This document shows, piece after piece, positions 1 through 8,075 of a DNA stretch of 64,000 nt; position 1 is the first letter of the stretch, and every line of letters begins with the position of its first letter. The DNA comes from CAVYUC01 sp963771595 (GTDB lineage: Bacteria > Bacteroidota > Bacteroidia > Bacteroidales > Prolixibacteraceae): the NCBI GenBank assembly GCA_963771595.1, contig CAVYUC010000028.1:186001-250000 (forward strand), read 5' to 3'. The notes under the pieces were generated by a model. That model searched no databases and was not told the origin of the DNA. It saw only the letters and a program-made list of their open reading frames with translations. The translations under genes were made by a program, and so were the position numbers.

Positions 1-143
1 CTTACATAATACTAAAAAAACTTATTTTCAATAAAAAGGTACAACAACCTGAGTTTTGTGTAAAAGTTTTTCATTTTGATTTAAACATCAGAATAAAATA
101 TTGGCTTGAATTTTTCTTACCAAGAAAAAACAATCCGGATATT

Positions 144-1265
144 ATGAGTAAGAAAGTAAAAGAGCTATTGATTTATTTAACAGTGATTATTACGGGACTT
201 GTTTTGTTTTTTTTCGGAATTATAAAAGCCGAAAAGTTTCTGATTCCTTTTACACTTTCAGTCTTGCTCGCGATGATTCTTTTACCGGTTGAAAGAAAAC
301 TGACCAGTTGGGGAATGGGAAAAGGCCTGTCGGTTTTGCTTTCCGATTTGCTGCTTATCGGTTTTTTTATCGGATTGATGTTAATTATCGGCACCCAATT
401 GGAGAATATTGCTGCAGACTGGCCCAAATACAAAGAGCGGTTGCAACCTAAAATAGAAACGGTAGAAAATTATATTCAGCAAAAAACCGGAATTTCGCAG
501 CAGAAACAGGAAAGGCAGGTAGAAAGCGCTATAAAACCCGGTGAAAAAGGAAAAACCACGAAAGCTATTGCCACTGCCATTCCTAAATTTGTGTCAACAG
601 CGGGTAATTTCCTACTGATATTTATATATGTTTTTTTCTTTTTGTACTACCGCGATAAATTCAAAAATTCTGTGCTCAATTTCGTCCCAAAGGAAAACAG
701 GGAAAAAGTATCAAAAATCCTTAAAAATTTCAGCAAAGTGAGCCAGCAGTATCTTTTTGGCCGTTTTCTTCTCATACTCTTTTTGGCTATTATTTATTCG
801 GCGGGTTTAACCATTGTCGGAATTAAACACGCCATCCTGGTATCGCTAATTGCTGCAATTTTAAGCCTGGTTCCGTACGTAGGAAATGTTATCGGAATAG
901 TTTTGGCCATTGCCATGAGTTTGCTTACCAACGGCACGTTAATGGCAATAATTGGAGTGCTTATTGTTTTTGCCATTGCCCAGTTTGTGGAAAGCTACAT
1001 TCTTGAACCTTATGTTGTGGGACATAAAGTAGAACTCAACCCGGCGCTTACGCTCATTAGCGTTGTCATTGGCGGATATGTGTGGGGCATTGTGGGGATG
1101 GTGATCGCTATTCCGGTGATGGGTATTTTAAAAGTGATTTTCGACAATATACCAGTATTAAACCCGCTGGGTTATGTTCTGGACGAAAAAGATGTATCGT
1201 CGGGCGGTGGTATGCTTAGTAAAATAAAAAATAAAATTGAGTCGAAATTTTCAAAAAACAGCTGA
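144..1265 (+). CDS. AI-2E family transporter (PF01594-type permease)
   Basis: Polytopic inner-membrane protein of 373 residues, the usual size for the family. Seen: hydrophobic segments near residues 8-50, 61-83, 152-170, 208-226, 231-262, 267-287 and 310-332, a soluble charged stretch at about 90-145, and the family signature LVPYVG near residue 242 followed by a VELNPALTLISVVIGG-type segment. Known: family members include AI-2 exporters and sodium/proton antiporters, so the substrate cannot be read from sequence. It stands alone, converges on the DUF4270 gene, and ends just before a strong shared terminator. The ATG at 144 is the only reasonable start. The family call is firm; the transported solute is not known. 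Confidence 0.93.
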   Translation: MSKKVKELLIYLTVIITGLVLFFFGIIKAEKFLIPFTLSVLLAMILLPVERKLTSWGMGKGLSVLLSDLLLIGFFIGLMLIIGTQLENIAADWPKYKERLQPKIETVENYIQQKTGISQQKQERQVESAIKPGEKGKTTKAIATAIPKFVSTAGNFLLIFIYVFFFLYYRDKFKNSVLNFVPKENREKVSKILKNFSKVSQQYLFGRFLLILFLAIIYSAGLTIVGIKHAILVSLIAAILSLVPYVGNVIGIVLAIAMSLLTNGTLMAIIGVLIVFAIAQFVESYILEPYVVGHKVELNPALTLISVVIGGYVWGIVGMVIAIPVMGILKVIFDNIPVLNPLGYVLDEKDVSSGGGMLSKIKNKIESKFSKNS

Positions 1266-1302
1266 CAGCAATCTGTCTTATTCTAAGCCGGACAAAAATA
1301 AA

Positions 1303-1333
1303 AAACGGGCAGTTTATTGAAAACTGCCCGTTT
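1303..1333. terminator. Bidirectional intrinsic terminator
   Basis: Inverted repeat AAACGGGCAGTTT / AAACTGCCCGTTT with a loop of about five bases and A/T runs on both sides. It lies between the convergent AI-2E and DUF4270 genes and can end transcription from either. Confidence 0.85.
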
Positions 1334-1355
1334 CTGTTTCACTCAATATCTTTTT

Positions 1356-2723
1356 TTAATTGGAATATTTTGAATAGGTAACCACCAGTTTTATACCGGT
1401 CTGACTTTCGCTGCCTTTTATAACGACCCGGTTAGCCTGGCTGTTTTTATAGGCCGTGGTCAGATAAAAACCATGATTTTCAACATCGCCGCTGATTATT
1501 TGCTGAAGGTGTTGTGTTATATTAAAATGATAGGTGTAATCGCTTCGTAAAGTTCCACCATAATATGCAGCATTAAAACCGTAATCAACTGGTAGGAATT
1601 CGTTTCCGTTTTCATCGGCAACTGTAAATAAAAGCTGCCGGGGCGGTGGAAAATTTTTAACATCCGAAGCAAGTGTATCTACCTGAAAAACAATTTCTGC
1701 CTTATTTATTGCAGTATTCACAGAATCCTGCCACAGCGTAAGATCATCAATAAAAATCCGCGCTTTTAACCCTCCGGTTGCCTGAACGTAAATCAGCGAA
1801 TCCGGATTGGTTTCGGCATTTAATTCATCGTAAAATGGTGTTTCAGTATAATCGTGGTTAATTGAATTTACCCTGGCGCTTAACGAAGTAATTACATAAG
1901 GCATGAACAATGTATCGGGATTGGTTTCATTCTTATTTTCGTCGTTATTGTAGTAAACCACAAGCGCCGATCCCTGGAATGCACCGGTTGACTGGGCTCC
2001 AAGTGTTAAAATTGAACCTCCCACAGATGTTTGTTTTTCGCTTTCTATGAATAATCCCTTAAAATAATCAAGAAAATTATCCGGACTGGCAACATCTGCC
2101 GAATCTACATCCATTAATTTTTCGCCAAGTGATACATCAAGTGGAATTTTCAGCAACCGGTACAACGAATCACCCGAAGTTGAATCAATGGCAAGTTTGG
2201 GTGTAAATTCATAATCAGCCAGAACATTATCAGAAGCCATGCTTTTTAAATCAATACCCTGGTAATACGGATAATTGTATGATGCACCGTTTGAGGCCAG
2301 TGTATCGGCATATAATGATTCGTTGAGTTCGTAAATCTTAAACCGTTGAGGCGTAACAGTATCTCCATAGTTCACCTGGTAATACAAATACAGCCTGACA
2401 GAATCGGTAACCGGATTGGTTCCGAAATCGGGAAATTCCTGCAACCTGAACTGGGCGGCAAAATTAATGGTAGTAACTCCGAAAACCGGGTCGTTTAAAC
2501 TTCCAAGCAAGCTATTTGATGGTTCATCTGTTCGCACAGAATCTTCGCGATGGGTAAAAGATGAAATGCTGTTTTTTTCTATCAGGTTTTTCACCGAAAT
2601 CAGATCAGTTGAAGGCAGCAATTCCATGCCCAAATCGGTAGGTTCGTTGCACGCTGTAAATGCAAGTGCAGCAAAAAAAGCCAATATAAGTAGCGGGTGT
2701 TTTGTTTTTGACTGATATTTCAC
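1356..2723 (-). CDS. DUF4270 domain-containing lipoprotein
   Basis: A 455-residue exported lipoprotein. Seen: positively charged start, hydrophobic core and lipobox LAFTAC with the acceptor Cys at residue 25, then a long beta-rich body (for example PVTDSVRLYLYYQVNYGD and a C-terminal GIKLVVTYSK). Known: DUF4270 proteins are a Bacteroidota family of unknown function, and the gene is commonly next to the short glycogen/starch synthase and panC-panD, exactly as here. Inferred: cell-surface or outer-membrane anchored beta-sandwich protein. It is read from a promoter at about 2772-2779. It is separated from the upstream starch-synthase-like gene by about 140 bases, so it probably has its own promoter. 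Confidence 0.9.
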   Translation of the reverse strand: MKYQSKTKHPLLILAFFAALAFTACNEPTDLGMELLPSTDLISVKNLIEKNSISSFTHREDSVRTDEPSNSLLGSLNDPVFGVTTINFAAQFRLQEFPDFGTNPVTDSVRLYLYYQVNYGDTVTPQRFKIYELNESLYADTLASNGASYNYPYYQGIDLKSMASDNVLADYEFTPKLAIDSTSGDSLYRLLKIPLDVSLGEKLMDVDSADVASPDNFLDYFKGLFIESEKQTSVGGSILTLGAQSTGAFQGSALVVYYNNDENKNETNPDTLFMPYVITSLSARVNSINHDYTETPFYDELNAETNPDSLIYVQATGGLKARIFIDDLTLWQDSVNTAINKAEIVFQVDTLASDVKNFPPPRQLLFTVADENGNEFLPVDYGFNAAYYGGTLRSDYTYHFNITQHLQQIISGDVENHGFYLTTAYKNSQANRVVIKGSESQTGIKLVVTYSKYSN

Positions 2724-2771
2724 TAATTCACTGTATTAATATGTTTTCAATTTCTGTTTTCCGCAATAGCA

Positions 2772-2779
2772 CAAACGTA
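2772..2779 (-). promoter_or_regulatory. Bacteroidota -7 element ahead of the DUF4270 gene
   Basis: TACGTTTG on the minus strand matches the TAnnTTTG consensus exactly. It gives a predicted leader of about 40 bases before the ATG at 2723. No clear TTG -33 box is visible. Confidence 0.45.
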
Positions 2780-2861
2780 TAAAAAAACCACGAGCGCATT
2801 AAGCCATTGCTTTTAATTTTGAATTTTTTATAAAAATAATTGATCTTTTAACAGACGTTGC

Positions 2862-3665
2862 CTACCACACTTTTTCATAAAAATCGTTGTAAGCGTCAAT
2901 GTATGTTTCTTTGGGCTGATGCTCCAGAAATAATTTACCGGAATCATGAATATATTTTTCGACTTCCTCATTAATGTTTGCAGTGCCTTTAATGACAGCA
3001 TCTGCATAATCAACGGCCAGTTTACTTACATTTATAAAATTGGGATCCTCGAGCTGGGCAATATCTTCATTTGTAATTCCGTCGAGCTGCACTTTGCTTT
3101 TAAATTCAGGATTTAATGTTTTCTTAAAATCATCATTATAAACTGAATAAACCACTTTTGAATTTTCGAAAAGCGGGTTGTTGTAATAGTATTTTTTAAT
3201 AAATAAAGGTACAAGTGAAGTTAACCAGCCGTGACAATGAATTAAATCAGGAGCCCATCTTAGCTTGATAACAGTTTCCAAAACACCGCGGGCAAAAAAC
3301 AATGCCCGTTCATCGTTATCTTCAAACTCAATTCCCTTTGAATTGGCCATTACATTTTTGCGGTGAAAATAATCTTCATTATCAATGAAATACACCTGCA
3401 TGCGGGCGGCCTGAATAGAAGCTACCTTTATTATAAGCGGATGATCGGTATCATCAATTACCAGGTTCATACCGGATAGCCGGATAACTTCGTGAAGCTG
3501 GTTTCTTCTTTCATTTACGCTGCCGTACCGGGGCATAAAAGTCCTGATTTCCCGGCCTCTCTCCTGAACACCCTGTGGCAAATAGCGGCCAATTTCCGAC
3601 ATTTCCGATTCGGGTAAATATGGGGTAATTTCCTGTGAAATATAAAGGATCTTTTTCTTTTCCAT
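2862..3665 (-). CDS. Short glycogen/starch synthase-like protein (GT5 N-terminal domain only)
   Basis: 267 residues from the ATG at 3665, which is preferred over an in-frame upstream ATG because the family starts with KILYISQEITPYLPES. Seen: the Rossmann-like N-terminal starch synthase catalytic domain (ISQEITPY, IHCHGWLTSLVP near residue 125). The C-terminal GT-B half with the nucleotide-sugar site is absent, and the ADP-glucose KxGGL motif is replaced by SEMSEIGRYLPQ. Known: this half-length version is widespread in Bacteroidota beside DUF4270 and panC. Inferred: it may not be a working synthase. Divergent from panC, with a well-formed promoter at 3696-3726. Confidence 0.85.
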   Translation of the reverse strand: MEKKKILYISQEITPYLPESEMSEIGRYLPQGVQERGREIRTFMPRYGSVNERRNQLHEVIRLSGMNLVIDDTDHPLIIKVASIQAARMQVYFIDNEDYFHRKNVMANSKGIEFEDNDERALFFARGVLETVIKLRWAPDLIHCHGWLTSLVPLFIKKYYYNNPLFENSKVVYSVYNDDFKKTLNPEFKSKVQLDGITNEDIAQLEDPNFINVSKLAVDYADAVIKGTANINEEVEKYIHDSGKLFLEHQPKETYIDAYNDFYEKVW

Positions 3666-3695
3666 TGACCTGTGAACGCAGTTAATAACAGGCTG

Positions 3696-3726
3696 CAAAG
3701 GTAATAAAAATATCGGTAATATTCAA
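3696..3726 (-). promoter_or_regulatory. Promoter of the starch-synthase-like gene
   Basis: On the minus strand TTG (3726-3724), a 20-base spacer, then TACCTTTG (3703-3696). This is a near-perfect Bacteroidota sigma-ABfr promoter, with a leader of about 25 bases before the ATG at 3665. Confidence 0.7.
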
Positions 3727-3762
3727 TTTTAGGCATTTAGCTCCGGAAACCACTAGTTAAGG

Positions 3763-3797
3763 TTTGCCGAATTGAGAATTAATTTTATTTACTTTGC
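3763..3797 (+). promoter_or_regulatory. Likely promoter of panC-panD
   Basis: TTTG at 3763-3766 and TACTTTGC at 3790-3797 resemble the -33 and -7 elements, although the -7 box lacks one base of the TAnnTTTG form. The ATG of panC is 20 bases downstream. Confidence 0.45.
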
Positions 3798-3816
3798 ACC
3801 GTTAAATTTACAGGCA

Positions 3817-4656
3817 ATGATCCTGGTTAAAACAAAAGCAGAACTTCAGAAACTACTAAATAATCGCGAGGCAAAAAGCCCGGTTGGTTTGGTGCCAACA
3901 ATGGGTGCATTGCATCAGGGCCATTTGTCGCTGGTAAAAAAAGCAACTGCCGAAAATAAATCGGTGGTAGTAAGTATTTTTGTAAATCCCACCCAATTTA
4001 ATGATCCCAAAGATTTGAAACGGTATCCGAGAAATCTGGAAGCCGATTTGAACCTGCTTGAATCTTTCGGCTGCAACATTGTTTTTGCCCCTGAAGTCGC
4101 AGAAATTTATCCGGAGCCTGACACACGAATATTTGATTTCGGCCCGCTGGAAACAGTGATGGAAGCAAAACACCGGCCTGGTCATTTTAACGGAGTAGCG
4201 CAGGTAGTAAGCAAGTTATTTGATATTGTTCAACCTGATAAAGCTTATTTCGGATTAAAAGATTTTCAGCAACTTGCAGTTATAAAAAATATGGTGAAAC
4301 AATTGAACCTGCCGGTTGAAATCGTTTCGTGCCCGATTATTCGCGAAGAAAACGGACTGGCTATGAGTTCGCGTAATGAATTACTAACTCCCGAGGAGCG
4401 GGAAAATGCTTCGGTAATCTTCAAAACCCTTACCAAAGCGAAAAAACTATACGGTTCAAAATCCGTAAATGAACTCAGGGTTTGGATAGCCGATGAAATC
4501 AACAATAACCCGTTCCTGACTGTTGAATATATTGAAATTGTGGATGATGCGACGCTTCAACTGGTTGAAAGCCGGAGCGATGAAGGTACACAAATAGCTT
4601 GCACTGCAGTTTTCTGCGGAAAGGTGAGATTAATTGACAATATTGTTTTGAATTGA
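3817..4656 (+). CDS. panC: Pantoate--beta-alanine ligase
   Basis: Joins pantoate and beta-alanine with ATP in coenzyme A synthesis; cytoplasmic. 279 residues from the ATG at 3817; an earlier in-frame start would lie inside the promoter. Seen: VPTMGALHQGHLSLV with the HxGH nucleotidyl-transferase motif (about residues 27-41), VSIFVNPTQF, FGLKDFQQLAVI and the MSSRN motif near 185. The length is normal for the family. It is followed after 12 bases by panD, so the two enzymes that make and use beta-alanine are co-transcribed. Confidence 0.97.
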   Translation: MILVKTKAELQKLLNNREAKSPVGLVPTMGALHQGHLSLVKKATAENKSVVVSIFVNPTQFNDPKDLKRYPRNLEADLNLLESFGCNIVFAPEVAEIYPEPDTRIFDFGPLETVMEAKHRPGHFNGVAQVVSKLFDIVQPDKAYFGLKDFQQLAVIKNMVKQLNLPVEIVSCPIIREENGLAMSSRNELLTPEERENASVIFKTLTKAKKLYGSKSVNELRVWIADEINNNPFLTVEYIEIVDDATLQLVESRSDEGTQIACTAVFCGKVRLIDNIVLN

Positions 4657-4668
4657 AAGGACAACGTC

Positions 4669-5019
4669 ATGCAGATTGAAATTTGTAAATCGAAAATACA
4701 TAAAGTAACGGTAACCGAAGCCAACCTGCAATATGTAGGCAGCATTACCATCGATGAAGATTTGATGGACGCCGCCAATCTGATTGAAAATGAAAAGGTA
4801 CAGGTGGTAAACATCAATAATGGCGAGCGGCTCGAAACCTACGTTATCAAAGGAAAACGTGGTTCGGGAACCATTTGCCTCAACGGACCGGCTGCCCGCA
4901 AAGTTGCAGTGGGCGATGTGGTTATCATCATTTCATACGCCCACATGGATTTTGAAGAAGCCAAAACCTTCAAACCCAGCATTGTTTTCCCTGATACGGA
5001 AACAAACTCCATCGTTTAA
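4669..5019 (+). CDS. panD: Aspartate 1-decarboxylase (pyruvoyl-dependent)
   Basis: Makes beta-alanine from aspartate for pantothenate. 116 residues, the normal size. Seen: the self-cleavage site Gly24-Ser25 in QYVGSITID, where Ser25 becomes the pyruvoyl cofactor, Lys9 and His11 in the N-terminal strand, the YVIKGKRGSG segment and NGPAARKVAVGD. It lies 12 bases after panC and forms an operon with it. The C-terminal region after AHMD is typical of Bacteroidota members. Confidence 0.97.
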   Translation: MQIEICKSKIHKVTVTEANLQYVGSITIDEDLMDAANLIENEKVQVVNINNGERLETYVIKGKRGSGTICLNGPAARKVAVGDVVIIISYAHMDFEEAKTFKPSIVFPDTETNSIV

Positions 5020-5047
5020 TTTCAACTTACAATCGTTCCCTATTCTC

Positions 5048-5114
5048 ATTCGTGTAAATCTGTGTAATCTGTTGCAAAAAATTAAAGCCACGAATGCCAC
5101 GAATGAACACGAAT
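5048..5114. repeat. Intergenic CACGAAT/ATTCGTG repeat remnant
   Basis: ATTCGTG at 5048-5054 faces three CACGAAT copies at 5089-5095, 5098-5104 and 5108-5114, giving a loose inverted repeat. Similar short CACGAAT-rich pieces are, from memory, common between genes in this phylum. No coding potential is seen from 5020 to about 5260. Confidence 0.4.
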
Positions 5115-5322
5115 AATTTCAGTTTATCATCTTCCCTCACAAACTCTCATCCGTGTAATCCCGTCAAAAAATTCCAGCCCCTTTCACCATTCTTCCACCC
5201 GATTTTATACTTTTATGCTGAAAATTTTTAAAATGAACAGCGATATCAGAAATTGAGGATATATGAAATTCTCAAATTATTTCTTACATACAAGAAAAAG
5301 GGAAGACCGAAAAAGTATAAAA

Positions 5323-5508
5323 ATGGAATGGATTGAACAAGTTTATAAAACCCCGGATCATGAACTTGTACAAACCGACGGTCGTTTAAGAAGATGGGGT
5401 TATATAAACGAAGCGAATAAGTTTCTGCGAGTTGTTGTCCTGCAAGATAAAGCAACTATTCATAATGCGTTTTTTGACAGAAGTTTTAAACCAATAAAAA
5501 AGATATGA
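5323..5508 (+). CDS. Small DUF4258-like protein paired with DUF2283
   Basis: 61 residues from the ATG at 5323 (MEWIEQVYKTPDHELVQTDG). An in-frame ATG at 5263 would add 20 basic residues and is less likely. Seen: the RRWGYINEANKFLRVVVLQD strand pair and the ending TIHNAFFDRSFKP. Its stop overlaps the start of the DUF2283 gene (ATGA), which implies translational coupling. Known: proteins with this HNAFFDRSF-type ending often sit directly before DUF2283. Inferred: a two-gene module that looks like a toxin-antitoxin pair; no activity is established. Confidence 0.7.
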   Translation: MEWIEQVYKTPDHELVQTDGRLRRWGYINEANKFLRVVVLQDKATIHNAFFDRSFKPIKKI

Positions 5509-5714
5509 AAATCACTTATTTTAAAGATACAGATACTTTGCTGGTTAACTTCAACAACAATATAATTACCGAAACCAGGGACCTCAGTGAGAATATTCTT
5601 GTTGAAATGGATGAGAAAGGTAACATTGTGAGCATGACCATTGAACATGCGCAACAACAGGCGGAAATTGCCAACTTCTCGTTTAACCAAATTGAATCGA
5701 TGCCGGAATCCTGA
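5505..5714 (+). CDS. DUF2283 domain-containing protein
   Basis: 69 residues, the usual length. Seen: the family layout MKITYFKDTDTLLVNF, then ETRDLSENILVEMDEKGNIV and SMTIEHA. It starts within the stop codon of the preceding small gene (4-base overlap) and ends 4 bases before the heptose adenylyltransferase start. Known: DUF2283 has no firm function; its partner position suggests an antitoxin-like role. The compact placement suggests co-transcription with the downstream hldE-type gene and radA. Confidence 0.85.
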   Translation: MKITYFKDTDTLLVNFNNNIITETRDLSENILVEMDEKGNIVSMTIEHAQQQAEIANFSFNQIESMPES

Positions 5715-5718
5715 AAAT

Positions 5719-6210
5719 ATGAGCTTCAATATCCATTCAAAAATATACAGTGATTTTGCTGCATTTGAGCCTACTTTAAAACAGTGGAAATCCAATCATG
5801 AAAACCTCGTATTTACCAATGGTTGTTTCGACATCCTGCACCACGGGCATGTGGATTCTTTGCAGAAATCAGCAGCGTTGGGAACAAAATTAATTGTGGG
5901 ACTTAATTCCGATGAATCAGTAAAATTGCTGAAAGGAGAAGGCCGCCCGGTTTTGGATGAAGAGGCACGGGCAATAATTTTAGCGGCATTTGTTTTTGTG
6001 GATGCAGTAATTATTTTCCGGGAAGAGACACCGGCCGAACTTATCGCGCAAATTATCCCCAATGTCCTGGTAAAAGGAAAGCAATACGAAATAGATGAAA
6101 TTGCCGGCCACGATACCGTTCTCAATCATGGGGGAAAGGTAGAAACGCTGGATTTGGTTCCCGGAATTTCCACCACCGATCTCATTAACAAAATAAAAAT
6201 CCTGAAATAA
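5719..6210 (+). CDS. rfaE2: D-glycero-beta-D-manno-heptose 1-phosphate adenylyltransferase
   Basis: Transfers AMP from ATP to heptose 1-phosphate, making the activated heptose for the lipopolysaccharide core. 163 residues from the ATG at 5719. Seen: the cytidylyltransferase-like fold with FTNGCFDILHHGHVDSL (HxGH) near residue 35, VGLNSDESVKLLKGEGRPV, and VKGKQYEIDEIAGHDTV. Only the transferase half is present, not the HldE kinase half, as is normal when rfaE1 is a separate gene. The radA start codon follows the stop directly. Confidence 0.93.
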   Translation: MSFNIHSKIYSDFAAFEPTLKQWKSNHENLVFTNGCFDILHHGHVDSLQKSAALGTKLIVGLNSDESVKLLKGEGRPVLDEEARAIILAAFVFVDAVIIFREETPAELIAQIIPNVLVKGKQYEIDEIAGHDTVLNHGGKVETLDLVPGISTTDLINKIKILK

Positions 6211-7575
6211 ATGGCCCAGACCAAAACCATCTACACCTGTCAGAGTTGCGGTGCGCAATCTTCGAAATGGATGGGCAAATGTTCCACCTGCGGCGAATGG
6301 AACAGTTATGTGGAAGAAATTATTGAAAAGAAAAAAAGCACCGGTAAACTTTCTGTGCAATTTTCGGGAAACCAGCCGCTGACATTGGAAAATATCCAAT
6401 CGGTAAAAAATCCGCGCATCCCGGTTGAAATAAATGAATTCGACCGGGTACTGGGTGGGGGCATTGTTCCCGGTTCACTCATTTTGCTTGGTGGCGATCC
6501 CGGAATCGGAAAATCGACTCTTGCGCTGCAACTGGCGCTTCGTTTGCCGAACAGAAAAATTCTATACACTTCCGGTGAAGAGAGCCTGCAGCAAATCAAG
6601 CTGCGTGCCGAACGCCTGAAAATCAGCAATCCCAACTGCCTTTTTCTTTGTGAAACTTCGCTTGAGCAACTCATCGCCCATACAGACCAAATCCGGCCTG
6701 ATTTGCTCATTATCGATTCCATTCAGACCATTTCCACCGAAACCATTGAATCGTCACCAGGTTCAGTATCTCAGGTTCGCGAATGTACGTCGGCAATTCT
6801 GAAATTTGCCAAACAAAACAATGTCGCAGTTATTCTTATTGGCCACATCAACAAAGAGGGCAGCATTGCAGGTCCGAAAGTGCTGGAGCACATGGTGGAC
6901 ACGGTGCTGCAGTTTGAGGGCGACACAAACTACATGTACAGGATTTTGCGCTCGATTAAAAACCGATTTGGTTCTACCAACGAGTTGGGTATTTTTGAAA
7001 TGCGCAGCGATGGGTTGCGCGAAATCACCAATCCGTCGGAACAACTGATTTCGAAAGTAAGTGATGATGTGAGCGGCACTGCCATTGCCGCTACCATCGA
7101 AGGAATCCGTCCCTTTCTGATTGAAATTCAGGCCCTGGTAAGTTCGGCAGCTTATGGTACACCACAGCGGTCATCCACCGGATTCGATTTGCGCCGGCTG
7201 AACATGTTGCTGGCAGTTTTGGAAAAACGGGCAGGGTTCAAACTCATTCAAAAAGATGTATTCCTGAACATTGCAGGCGGCTTGAAAATCAGTGATCCGG
7301 CAACAGATTTGGCAGTAATTACTTCTATCCTTTCTTCAAATATCGATGTTGCAGTGGACCATAAAACCTGTTTTGCCGGCGAGGTGGGACTAACTGGTGA
7401 AATCCGCGCAGTGAGCCGCATCGAACAACGAATTGCCGAAGCAGCCAAATTGGGGTTCCACAAAATATTCGTACCAAAGCTGAATAAAGGTTTCGATGCT
7501 GCCAAATTTGACATCGAAATTGTAAAAGTGGATCGTGTAGAGCAGGTTTTCAGGAGGATATTTGGAGGGAGATAA
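6211..7575 (+). CDS. radA: DNA repair protein RadA
   Basis: A 454-residue RecA-like ATPase that promotes branch migration and processing of recombination intermediates. Seen: an N-terminal zinc finger (Cys10, 13, 24, 27 in CQSCGAQSSKWMGKCSTCGEW), Walker A GGDPGIGKST near residue 94, Walker B LLIIDSIQT, the RadA signature KNRFGSTNELGIF near 250, and a C-terminal Lon-protease-like domain from about 300. The length is typical. It begins at the base after the rfaE2 stop, so the two are translationally linked. Confidence 0.97.
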   Translation: MAQTKTIYTCQSCGAQSSKWMGKCSTCGEWNSYVEEIIEKKKSTGKLSVQFSGNQPLTLENIQSVKNPRIPVEINEFDRVLGGGIVPGSLILLGGDPGIGKSTLALQLALRLPNRKILYTSGEESLQQIKLRAERLKISNPNCLFLCETSLEQLIAHTDQIRPDLLIIDSIQTISTETIESSPGSVSQVRECTSAILKFAKQNNVAVILIGHINKEGSIAGPKVLEHMVDTVLQFEGDTNYMYRILRSIKNRFGSTNELGIFEMRSDGLREITNPSEQLISKVSDDVSGTAIAATIEGIRPFLIEIQALVSSAAYGTPQRSSTGFDLRRLNMLLAVLEKRAGFKLIQKDVFLNIAGGLKISDPATDLAVITSILSSNIDVAVDHKTCFAGEVGLTGEIRAVSRIEQRIAEAAKLGFHKIFVPKLNKGFDAAKFDIEIVKVDRVEQVFRRIFGGR

Positions 7576-7637
7576 GAACTCCTTCATACTAAATGTTTCT
7601 ACTGCTAAAATTATCACATTTTTTAACTTCCAAACTG

Positions 7638-7668
7638 TTGATTTGTGCCGGAACAATTTTTACTTTGC
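7638..7668 (+). promoter_or_regulatory. Promoter of the DUF4296 gene
   Basis: TTG at 7638-7640, a 20-base spacer and TACTTTGC at 7661-7668. The ATG is at 7677, so the leader would be very short. Confidence 0.5.
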
Positions 7669-7676
7669 ACAAGATT

Positions 7677-8069
7677 ATGAAAATCAAAAATAAGATACTG
7701 CTGCTTATATTTATAGTTGTTGCCACTGTTGCATGCGACGAACCGCCTATTGAAAAACCGGAACATCTAATCCAACACGATAAAATGATTAACATGATGG
7801 TGGACATTCACCTGGCCGAATCCGCTTATCTTAACCGCCGTTCGCAGGACTCACTGGTCAGGGAAAGTTCGTCGGCAGATTTCTATTATTCAGTGCTGAA
7901 CGAATACCAGATTCCCGATTCAGTTTTCGAAAAATCGTTTGTATATTATGCCAGCACTCCCAAAAAATTTGAAAAAATGTACCGCGATGTAATGAATAAA
8001 CTGAACGAAATGGATCAGGAATATTCAGGCAGGCAAAATGATTTGCTTGATTTTGGCACCGAAAAATAA
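7677..8069 (+). CDS. DUF4296 domain-containing lipoprotein
   Basis: 130 residues from the ATG at 7677, chosen because it opens a lipoprotein signal (KIKNKILLLIFIVVATVAC, acceptor Cys20). An upstream in-frame ATG lies before the promoter. Seen: the family segment MINMMVDIHLAESAYL, then YYSVLNEYQIPDSVFEKSF and YRDVMNKLNEM. Known: small Bacteroidota lipoproteins of unknown function. The amidohydrolase gene starts 6 bases downstream. Confidence 0.87.
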   Translation: MKIKNKILLLIFIVVATVACDEPPIEKPEHLIQHDKMINMMVDIHLAESAYLNRRSQDSLVRESSSADFYYSVLNEYQIPDSVFEKSFVYYASTPKKFEKMYRDVMNKLNEMDQEYSGRQNDLLDFGTEK

Positions 8070-8075
8070 CATGCG

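Noticed and set aside
173..976. Open frames on the minus strand inside the AI-2E transporter gene
   Set aside because: They are antisense shadows with no family features; the plus-strand gene is full length.
5048..5114. A small coding gene in the panD downstream region (frame at 4820-5116)
   Set aside because: The frame overlaps panD in another phase and runs into the CACGAAT repeats; no protein-like features.
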